Positions 52,292-58,665 of a DNA stretch of 58,665 bases are shown here, one piece after another. The stretch spans positions 1 through 58,665 of the forward strand of contig CALTZZ010000002.1 of the NCBI GenBank assembly GCA_943913905.1, written 5' to 3'. Both the position numbers and the translations under genes were made by a program. The notes below the pieces were generated by a model that saw only the letters and a program-made list of their open reading frames with translations, was not told where the DNA came from and made no database searches. Numbering within the stretch: the first letter of the stretch is position 1; every line of letters starts with the position of its first letter. The DNA is from an uncultured Dermabacteraceae bacterium (GTDB taxonomy: Bacteria; Actinomycetota; Actinomycetes; Actinomycetales; Dermabacteraceae).

Positions 52292-53635
52292 ATGCCTCTC
52301 GTCATTCTCGCCGTCGGAATAGCCTTCCTGCTGCTTCTGATGGTGAAGTTCAAGCTCAACGGCTTCATCGCACTGATCCTTACAGCAATCCTCGTGGGGC
52401 TTCTGCAAGGACTACCGTTCCTTGGTACCGAAGAGAACCCCGGAGTTATGGACGCCATCGTTGATGGCGTCGGTGGCCAAGTGGATGACCTCATCCTCAT
52501 TCTAGGATTCGGCGCCATGCTTGGCGTGCTGATGGCCGATATGGGTGCTGCGCACCGCCTCGCCAAAACCCTCCTCGACACCTTCGGCGAGAAATTTGCA
52601 CAGTTCGCCATCGTGATCGTCGCGTTCCTGATTGGCGTCGTGCTCTTCTGGGAAACCGCCTGGGTCATCTTGATCCCCATCGTGTTTGCTTCTGTCCGCC
52701 GCATGCGTGTGCCGCTGCTCTACTTGGCACTACCGCTCGCTATTGCCTTGAGCACGATGCACTCCTTCCTTCCACCGCACCCGGGGCCAACTGCGGTTGC
52801 CGATATGTTTGGGGCATCCGTGGGGCAGGCACTGGTGTATGGGCTTATCATCTCGATTCCGATCGGCCTGGTCGTCGGTCTTGGCTGGCCGCACATGCCG
52901 TTCGTGAAGTCTGCAAAAGCAAGCATCCCGGCCGGCCTCGTGAAAGAGAAGGAATTCTCTGAAGATGAGATGCCTGGGTTCGGAATTTCCCTTGCAATCA
53001 CTGCACTACCAGTGGTTCTCATTGCTGGCGCTGCAATCCTCGAACTCACCGTTCCTCAAGCCCCCATCACCTCGGTTGCTCTTGCAGTAGGTGACGCGCC
53101 GGTTGCGCTCTTGATCGGTCTTATGTTCGCCCTTGGGTACTACGCAATTGTGCGCAAGATCCCGATGGACGAGCTCATGTGTTCGTGCGGTGGTGCGATC
53201 AAGTCCATCGCGATGATCATCTTCATTATTGGGGCCGGTGGCGCCTTCAAGCAGATCCTCCTTGAAGGCGGAATCTCCGAATACATTCAGAGCACAACAT
53301 CGACGTGGGCCCTCTCACCGATCATCCTTGCTTGGCTCATCGCCGTAGTCATGCGCCTCGCGCTCGGTTCCGCGTCCGTCGCTGTGGTAGCTGCCGCTGG
53401 TATCGCATTGCCGCTGGTAGAAGCAGGCGCTGTGAGCCCCGAGCTCATGGTTCTTGCGGTGGCATGCGGCTCCGTAGCCTTCTCTCACCTCAACGACCCG
53501 GGATTCTGGATGTTCAAGGAATTCCTCAACATGTCCCTCATGGACACGATCAAGGTCCGCACCACGTACACAACTGTCCTCTCAATCTTGGGGCTCTGCG
53601 GGGTTCTGATCCTGAACCTCTTCGTAGGGGCCTAG
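52292..53635 (+). CDS. GntP-family permease of the glucarate operon
   Basis: 447-residue polytopic permease with about 12 helices. Family landmarks: LILGFGAMLGVLMADMGAAHRLAKTLLD (near residue 70), LPPHPGPTAVADMFGASVG (near 163), and the C-terminal ACGSVAFSHLNDPGFWMFKEF (near 390). It is a proton-coupled symporter for sugar acids; with the operon content, D-glucarate or galactarate is the likely substrate. GAAGGAG precedes the ATG. Paralogue of the truncated permease at 1-327. Confidence 0.93.
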   Translation: MPLVILAVGIAFLLLLMVKFKLNGFIALILTAILVGLLQGLPFLGTEENPGVMDAIVDGVGGQVDDLILILGFGAMLGVLMADMGAAHRLAKTLLDTFGEKFAQFAIVIVAFLIGVVLFWETAWVILIPIVFASVRRMRVPLLYLALPLAIALSTMHSFLPPHPGPTAVADMFGASVGQALVYGLIISIPIGLVVGLGWPHMPFVKSAKASIPAGLVKEKEFSEDEMPGFGISLAITALPVVLIAGAAILELTVPQAPITSVALAVGDAPVALLIGLMFALGYYAIVRKIPMDELMCSCGGAIKSIAMIIFIIGAGGAFKQILLEGGISEYIQSTTSTWALSPIILAWLIAVVMRLALGSASVAVVAAAGIALPLVEAGAVSPELMVLAVACGSVAFSHLNDPGFWMFKEFLNMSLMDTIKVRTTYTTVLSILGLCGVLILNLFVGA

Positions 53636-53717
53636 CACAAGAACCAGCGGGCTCGCTGCCCTAGGCGTGCTCGTCTCAGACAAACGAAAACAACACGACA
53701 CGAACGGAGAAAAAGAC

Positions 53718-54605
53718 ATGAAGATCGGTTTTATTGGACTCGGAATCATGGGCCGCCCGATGGCGAAGAACCTCATCAATGCTGGTCATGAGCTCGTAGT
53801 ACTCGACAACAACCGCCCCAACGAAAAAGAGCTCGTGGAAGCTGGGGCACTGGGCGCTGTGGAAAATGCCAAGGCTGTCGCCGAACAGGTCGACGTCGTC
53901 ATCACAATGCTCCCCAACTCACCTCACGTGAAGTCAGTTGTCCTCGACGAAGGCGGGCTCCTTGAGGGGGCGCGCGAAGGTCTCGTATTCATCGACATGT
54001 CCTCGATTGCTCCTGCAGCTTCACGCGAAGTGCATGACGCTCTCAAGGCCAAAGGCGTGAGGATGTTGGATGCCCCAGTGTCCGGCGGTGAACCCAAGGC
54101 CGTCGACGGAACCCTCTCCATCATGGTGGGCGGTGACGAAGATCTGTTTGAGGAGTACACGGACGTCCTCAAAGCGATGGGATCGGCAGTCACCTACGTA
54201 GGCCCGATCGGCGCAGGCAACATCGCGAAACTCGCGAATCAGGTGGTGGTCGCCGTCAACATTGCAGTCGTGGGTGAGGCACTCGTTCTCGCACAAAAGG
54301 CAGGTGTGAACCCCGAGTCGGTATACAAGGCCATCCGCGGTGGCCTCGCTGGCTCCACGGTGATGGATGCAAAGGCCCCAATGATGCTCGAACGACGTTT
54401 CGACCCGGGCTTCCGCATCAACCTACACATCAAGGACCTGAACAACGCGCTTGAATCGGGCCACGAGTTCCAGTCACCGCTCCCACTCACAGCGGCTGTG
54501 CGGGAAATGATGACCGCTCTTGCCGTTGACGGATTCGAGGGTGAAGACCACTCGAGCCTCGTCAAGTTCTACGAGAAGCTCGCAAACGCCGAGCTCGACA
54601 AGTAA
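53718..54605 (+). CDS. garR: Tartronate semialdehyde reductase
   Basis: 295-residue protein very similar to GarR: MKIGFIGLGIMGRPMAKNL start, TMLPNSPHVKSVVL near residue 65, DMSSIAPAASREVHDAL near 95, DAPVSGGEPKAVDGTLSIMVGGD near 120, catalytic Lys in GAGNIAKLANQ near 170 and DLHIKDLNNAL-like NLHIKDLNNALESG near 240. It reduces tartronate semialdehyde to D-glycerate with NAD(P)H. The ATG at 53718 is within the AGAAAAAGAC region after a GGAGAAA site. An in-frame upstream start is non-homologous. Confidence 0.95.
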   Translation: MKIGFIGLGIMGRPMAKNLINAGHELVVLDNNRPNEKELVEAGALGAVENAKAVAEQVDVVITMLPNSPHVKSVVLDEGGLLEGAREGLVFIDMSSIAPAASREVHDALKAKGVRMLDAPVSGGEPKAVDGTLSIMVGGDEDLFEEYTDVLKAMGSAVTYVGPIGAGNIAKLANQVVVAVNIAVVGEALVLAQKAGVNPESVYKAIRGGLAGSTVMDAKAPMMLERRFDPGFRINLHIKDLNNALESGHEFQSPLPLTAAVREMMTALAVDGFEGEDHSSLVKFYEKLANAELDK

Positions 54606-54642
54606 CTACCCGTTCTGGTCATTGCTCAAGAGGAGACACATC

Positions 54643-55980
54643 ATGGCAACCCCCACCGTTGAAAAGTTCGAAGTATTCCCCGTCGCTGGTCGCGACTGTA
54701 TGGAGCTGAACCTCTCTGGTGCTCATGGGCCGTATTTCACTCGCAACATCGTGGTCCTTACGGATTCGACAGGTGCGACAGGAATCGGTGAGGTCCCGGG
54801 TGGAGAGAAAATCACGACAACGATTCAGGATGCTGAAGCGTTGGTTGTGGGCAAGTCAGTGGCGGAATACAAGAACATTCTCCGCAGCATTGGTGAATCG
54901 TTCGCCGACCGCGACTCTGCCGGTCGCGGCAATCAAACCTTTGATCTACGGACTACTGTCCATGCAGTGACAGCCATTGAATCAGCATTGCTGGATCTGA
55001 TGGGTAAGTATCTCGGGGTTCCGGTTGCTGCCCTCTTGGGCGATGGCCAGCAGCGCGATCATGTTCGAGCTTTGGGATACCTCTTCTACGTGGGCGATCC
55101 AGACAAGACCGACCTCGAGTACGTGCGTGAAGCCGATGCCGAGGAGGACTGGTATCGGCTGCGCCACGAGGAGGCTCTGACCCCCGAGAAGATCGTTGAA
55201 TTCGCGGAGGCTACGCAGAAGCTTTACGGGTTCCAAGACTTCAAGCTCAAGGGCGGAGTGCTCGAAGGCAAAGAAGAGATGAAAGCAATTCTGGCGCTCA
55301 AGGAACGGTTCCCGGATGCACGCATCACTCTGGATCCGAACGGCGCGTGGTCTTTGCATGAAGCGATGGAACTGTGCAAGGACAAGGTCGGAATTTTGAC
55401 GTACGCCGAGGACCCCTGCGGCCCTGAGCGAGGGCTGTCGGGGCGCGAGGTTTTGGCGAGTTTCCGTCGTGCCACCGGGTTGCCGACGGCAACCAACATG
55501 GTTGCCACGGACTGGGAGCAAATGACCCATTCCGTTGCATTGCAGTCCGTATCGATTCCGCTTGCCGATCCACATTTCTGGACCATGCAGGGATCGGTCC
55601 GAGTTGCGCAGCTTTGCCACGACATGGGGCTCACATGGGGATGCCACTCGAATAATCACTTCGATATTTCGCTCGCGATGATTGCTCACTGTGGGGCTGC
55701 AGCGCCGGGCGAGTACAACGCGCTCGATACGCATTGGATCTGGCAAGAGGGGCTCGAACGGCTCACTGTGGACCCGATGCGAATCGAAGGCGGCAAACTG
55801 CATGTTGATCCAGCCAAGCCCGGTCTTGGAGTGGAGATTGACCGTCAGCAGCTTGAAGCAGCTCATCAGCTGTTCAAGGACAAGGTCGAAGGTTCGGGTG
55901 CTCGAAATGACGCTATCGGTATGCAGTACCTGATCCCCGGATGGGAGTTCGACCCGAAGAAGCCCGCACTGGTGCGCTGA
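54643..55980 (+). CDS. gudD: Glucarate dehydratase
   Basis: 445-residue enolase-superfamily enzyme that dehydrates D-glucarate (and L-idarate) to 5-keto-4-deoxy-D-glucarate. Catalytic elements: DFKLKGGV with the KxK pair (near residue 200), DPNGAW (near 230), AEDPCGPE (near 260), TATNMVATDW (near 287), CHSNNHFD with the base His (near 334), and ALDTHWIWQ (near 360). Closely follows the classical GudD sequence, including ADRDSAGRG and GMQYLIPGW. AGGAGA precedes the ATG. Confidence 0.95.
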   Translation: MATPTVEKFEVFPVAGRDCMELNLSGAHGPYFTRNIVVLTDSTGATGIGEVPGGEKITTTIQDAEALVVGKSVAEYKNILRSIGESFADRDSAGRGNQTFDLRTTVHAVTAIESALLDLMGKYLGVPVAALLGDGQQRDHVRALGYLFYVGDPDKTDLEYVREADAEEDWYRLRHEEALTPEKIVEFAEATQKLYGFQDFKLKGGVLEGKEEMKAILALKERFPDARITLDPNGAWSLHEAMELCKDKVGILTYAEDPCGPERGLSGREVLASFRRATGLPTATNMVATDWEQMTHSVALQSVSIPLADPHFWTMQGSVRVAQLCHDMGLTWGCHSNNHFDISLAMIAHCGAAAPGEYNALDTHWIWQEGLERLTVDPMRIEGGKLHVDPAKPGLGVEIDRQQLEAAHQLFKDKVEGSGARNDAIGMQYLIPGWEFDPKKPALVR

Positions 55981-56030
55981 CCTGATCGCGCGAAGGAATC
56001 GGGACGTGAAGTGAGAGGCGAGGGGTTGAA

Positions 56031-57221
56031 ATGCGAATTGTGATTGCACCGGATTCGTTCAAAGAGTCCATGAGTTCGGAGAAGGCAGGTCAGGCCATCG
56101 CTTGCGGGATACAGGCGGTGTTACCAGACGCCGAATGTCACGTGGTTCCCATGTCAGACGGCGGGGAGGGCTTCACCGACGCAATTGCACACGCACTCAA
56201 CGCCTCGCTTCTCAACATTCCAGTTACCGACGCCGTCGGGCGAAAGTCGCTGGGGCAGCTAGCGGTCTCGATTCCTTCGTCTTCCTCGGAAGGAGTGCCT
56301 ACTGCGGTCATCGAAGTGGCAAGCGCCGTGGGTCTGGATGGCGTGGCCCCAGCAGACCGCAACCCGATGAAAGCAACCTCCCGAGGGGTTGGTGAGCTCA
56401 TTGAAAGAGCAATGGACGAAGTGGGGCCCAGTGGTCGCATCATCGTGGGACTCGGCGGATCCGCTACCAACGATGCTGGCGCGGGAATGCTTGCACAGCT
56501 TGGGGCTCGTTTCGTGACCCGCGATGGCAATGCTGTTGACCCACTCCCGGAGCGTTTCCACGAGATCGCCGCGGTGGATCTCACGGGCCTCGATGAGCGT
56601 ATCCGCAGTGTGCGTTTTGAAATCGCGAGTGATGTGTCCAATCCTCTCCTGGGTGACAACGGTGCGAGCGCTGTCTTTGGCCCGCAGAAGGGCGCGGACC
56701 CGGCGATGGTTAAGGAGCTCGACTTGCGCCTTGCCACGTTGCTGGATGCATTCGAAGCGAACGGGGGAATCGAAGGTGCTCGCACGAACGCTGGACGCGA
56801 GGGGGCGGGCGCGGCCGGAGGCCTGGGCTGGGCCTTCGCCACGTTCTTCAATGCACACTTCGAGCCCGGGATCGATGTTGTATCTCGAGTGACCGGATTG
56901 GCAGACGTTATTTCAGGCCGCGGTACTGGCGGGAACCCAGCTGACCTCGTCATCACGGGTGAGGGGGCCATTGATGCCCAGACCCTCAACGGTAAAGCCC
57001 CCGCCGGAGTCGCTGCTGTGGCGCGCAACGAAGGCGTCCCATGCGTGGTGTTGGCGGGGCGAGTGAGTTCAGATGCCGATGTTCTTTACGACGCCGGCGT
57101 GACTGCGCTCGTTCCCATCGTGCAGGGAGCCTCTTCCCTCGAGGACGCTCTTCGCGACGGTGAAAAGAATATTGAACGAACTGCACGCACTGTCATGCGT
57201 TTGGTGACAACAAGAGTTTGA
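56031..57221 (+). CDS. garK: Glycerate 2-kinase
   Basis: 396-residue type-1 glycerate kinase (GarK-like): MRIVIAPDSFKESMSSEKAGQAIA start, PMSDGGEGFTDAIAHAL near residue 42, TSRGVGELI near 120, GLGGSATNDAGAGM near 140, SDVSNPLLGDNGASAVFGPQKGAD near 205 and TGEGAIDAQTLNGKAPAGVA near 310. It converts the glycerate made by GarR into 2-phosphoglycerate. Shares the fold with the solo kinase at 19420-20652. GAGGGG lies shortly upstream of the ATG. Confidence 0.94.
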   Translation: MRIVIAPDSFKESMSSEKAGQAIACGIQAVLPDAECHVVPMSDGGEGFTDAIAHALNASLLNIPVTDAVGRKSLGQLAVSIPSSSSEGVPTAVIEVASAVGLDGVAPADRNPMKATSRGVGELIERAMDEVGPSGRIIVGLGGSATNDAGAGMLAQLGARFVTRDGNAVDPLPERFHEIAAVDLTGLDERIRSVRFEIASDVSNPLLGDNGASAVFGPQKGADPAMVKELDLRLATLLDAFEANGGIEGARTNAGREGAGAAGGLGWAFATFFNAHFEPGIDVVSRVTGLADVISGRGTGGNPADLVITGEGAIDAQTLNGKAPAGVAAVARNEGVPCVVLAGRVSSDADVLYDAGVTALVPIVQGASSLEDALRDGEKNIERTARTVMRLVTTRV

Positions 57222-57241
57222 CGACTGAAAGCGAGTGCATC

Positions 57242-58570
57242 ATGACTAGCCCCACGATCGTTAGCGCGCGAGTTATCCCGATTGCAGGGCATGACTCGAT
57301 GCTGCTCAACCTGGCTGGAGCGCACGAGCCATTCTTCACACGCACGGTCGTGGTCCTTGAGGACTCCGAAGGGCGGTCTGGGGTGGGTGAAGTTCCCGGA
57401 GGCCAACGGATCATCGATGCGATCGATCTGGCCTTCCAAGACGTGCTTAATCAGCCCGTTGTGCAGTACAAGAGAATCTTGCGCCAAGTGACGGATCGAG
57501 TTTCGGGTACCGACGCGAAAGATATTTTTTGGACTTTCGAGCGAACGGCTATCCACGCCGTGACGGCAATTGAAACGGCCCTCCTTGACTTGTATGGGAA
57601 GGAAGTTGGGCTGCCAGTGGCAGAGCTCCTTGCTGACGGGAAGCAGCGGGACTCTGTGTGGACGCTTGGCTACCTTTTCTTCGTGGGGGACTCGAACCAG
57701 ACCACCATGGACTACCGTCGCGAAGACGGATCAGATGACCCCTGGTATCGCATCCGTCGGCGTGAAGCCCTCACGCCGGAGGCCATTGTGGCTCAAGCGG
57801 AGGCAGTTCAGGAAAAGTACGGTTTCCAGGATTTCAAGCTCAAGGGTGGGGTCTTGCCTGGTGAGCAGGAAGTGGAGACAGCACGGGCTCTCAAGAGACG
57901 TTTCCCCGAAGCCCGCATCACACTCGACCCCAACGGTGCGTGGTCGCTTCAGGAATCAGTGAGACTGTGCTCGGATCTTCTGGGAGTCCTCGCTTATGCG
58001 GAAGACCCGTGCGGTCCCGAAGCTGGGTACTCGGGTCGTGAGACTCTGGCGGAGTTCCGGCGTCTGACGGGATTGCCGACAGCGACCAACATGGTTGCCA
58101 CCACGTGGCGTGAAATGGCGTCCACTCTGTTGCTGCAGGCAGTTTCCATCCCTCTCGCGGATCCTCATTTTTGGACGATGCAGGGTGCTGCACGCGTAGC
58201 GCAGCTGTGTCACGCGATGGGCCTCACCTGGGGGTGTCATTCGAACAACCACTTCGATGTATCTCTGGCGATGGCGGCGCATTGTGGAGCGGCAGCACCG
58301 GGTGAGTACAACGCGCTCGATACCCATTGGATCTGGCAAGAGGGGGACTGCCGTATTACGGAGACGCCCCCGCAGATTGTCGACGGGAGAGTGGCCGTAA
58401 CGGACGCCCCTGGGTTAGGCATAGAAATCGATGAAATAGCTCTCGCAGAGGCACACCAACTCTACCGCGAGAATGTGGCGGGAAGTGGCGCGCGAGATGA
58501 CTCGATCCCAATGCAATTTTTGCGACCGGGGTGGAGGTTCGATTCGAAGCGTCCGACTCTGACACATTAG
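57242..58570 (+). CDS. Second glucarate dehydratase-like enzyme
   Basis: 442-residue paralogue of gudD with the full catalytic set: DFKLKGGVLPGEQE, DPNGAWSLQE, AEDPCGPEAG, TATNMVATTW, CHSNNHFD and ALDTHWIWQ. It differs from GudD in the 80-105 loop (TDRVSGTDAKDIFWTFERTAIHAV instead of the ADRDxxGRGxQTFDLRTT pattern), a region near the active site, so it may prefer idarate or another diacid. The start ATG at 57242 has GAAAGCGAG upstream. The last 95 bases of the window (58571-58665) hold no further feature. Confidence 0.93.
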   Translation: MTSPTIVSARVIPIAGHDSMLLNLAGAHEPFFTRTVVVLEDSEGRSGVGEVPGGQRIIDAIDLAFQDVLNQPVVQYKRILRQVTDRVSGTDAKDIFWTFERTAIHAVTAIETALLDLYGKEVGLPVAELLADGKQRDSVWTLGYLFFVGDSNQTTMDYRREDGSDDPWYRIRRREALTPEAIVAQAEAVQEKYGFQDFKLKGGVLPGEQEVETARALKRRFPEARITLDPNGAWSLQESVRLCSDLLGVLAYAEDPCGPEAGYSGRETLAEFRRLTGLPTATNMVATTWREMASTLLLQAVSIPLADPHFWTMQGAARVAQLCHAMGLTWGCHSNNHFDVSLAMAAHCGAAAPGEYNALDTHWIWQEGDCRITETPPQIVDGRVAVTDAPGLGIEIDEIALAEAHQLYRENVAGSGARDDSIPMQFLRPGWRFDSKRPTLTH

Positions 58571-58665
58571 GAATGTACATCCACAACGACTTTTATTAAG
58601 CTCGTACTTAAATAGCAAGCAACGGCGAAAATACTCCGTATTTCATGGAGTACTGAGTGCCTGTC

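Overview
The window looks like chromosomal DNA of a high-GC Gram-positive bacterium (Actinomycetota, probably in or near the Micrococcales). The reasons are strong G/C third positions, AAAGGA/GAAGG-type ribosome binding sites mixed with apparently leaderless starts, and actinobacterial-type gene sets such as a short cyclophilin followed by a Zn-finger rhomboid, a SWIM-SNF2 helicase, an NnrD-type repair enzyme and ProVWX with lipoprotein ProX. The genus cannot be fixed from this sequence. No rRNA, tRNA, CRISPR array, insertion sequence or prophage was seen.

Layout. 1-2698: end of a sugar-acid operon (GntP permease, four-carbon acid sugar kinase, NAD-dependent tetronate-type dehydrogenase). 2699-4430: repeat-rich patch with tandem repeats, three copies of a covarying palindrome and one poorly conserved, probably frameshifted membrane-protein gene. 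4559-8107: SWIM-SNF2 helicase. 8173-12435: nitric-oxide module (quinol NO reductase, Cys-rich membrane protein, slipin). 12491-20652: YciI protein, ABC-F ATPase with a possible attenuating leader, PepT/AbgT peptide and aminobenzoyl-glutamate salvage, a CDF transporter, NAD(P)HX dehydratase and a glycerate kinase. 20876-23289: TerC, a VIT-family metal transporter and a small membrane protein. 23353-29456: sulfur block (CoA-disulfide reductase/rhodanese and YeeE/YedE transporter, divergent from a TauABC-like ABC transporter). 29407-33971: GluQRS, GNAT, a membrane-anchored helical protein, cyclophilin and rhomboid.

33972-34911 is a 940-bp gene-free region with six exact DnaA boxes followed by an AT-rich stretch: it looks like a replication origin or a DnaA-titrating site. 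Next comes a glycine-betaine operon proVW-proX-proX with two ProX copies whose 3' parts are nearly identical (34912-39061). 39361-50049 holds housekeeping and stress genes: GNAT, aldo/keto reductases, an LssY_C membrane protein, a polysaccharide deacetylase, two NhaA antiporters and an ArgE/DapE peptidase. 50272-58570 is a D-glucarate operon: IclR regulator, DapA-type lyase, GntP permease, GarR, glucarate dehydratase, glycerate kinase and a second glucarate dehydratase.

The right-hand operon forms a nearly complete route from glucarate to 2-phosphoglycerate plus pyruvate. A class I (DapA-fold) aldolase appears to replace the usual class II GarL. The most unusual sequence-level signals are the DnaA-box cluster, the covarying palindromes at 2.8-4.4 kb, the gene-converted proX pair, the ABC-F leader, and a habit of degenerate, locus-specific tandem repeats (12, 5, 21, 23-24, 22 and 27 bp) in intergenic gaps.
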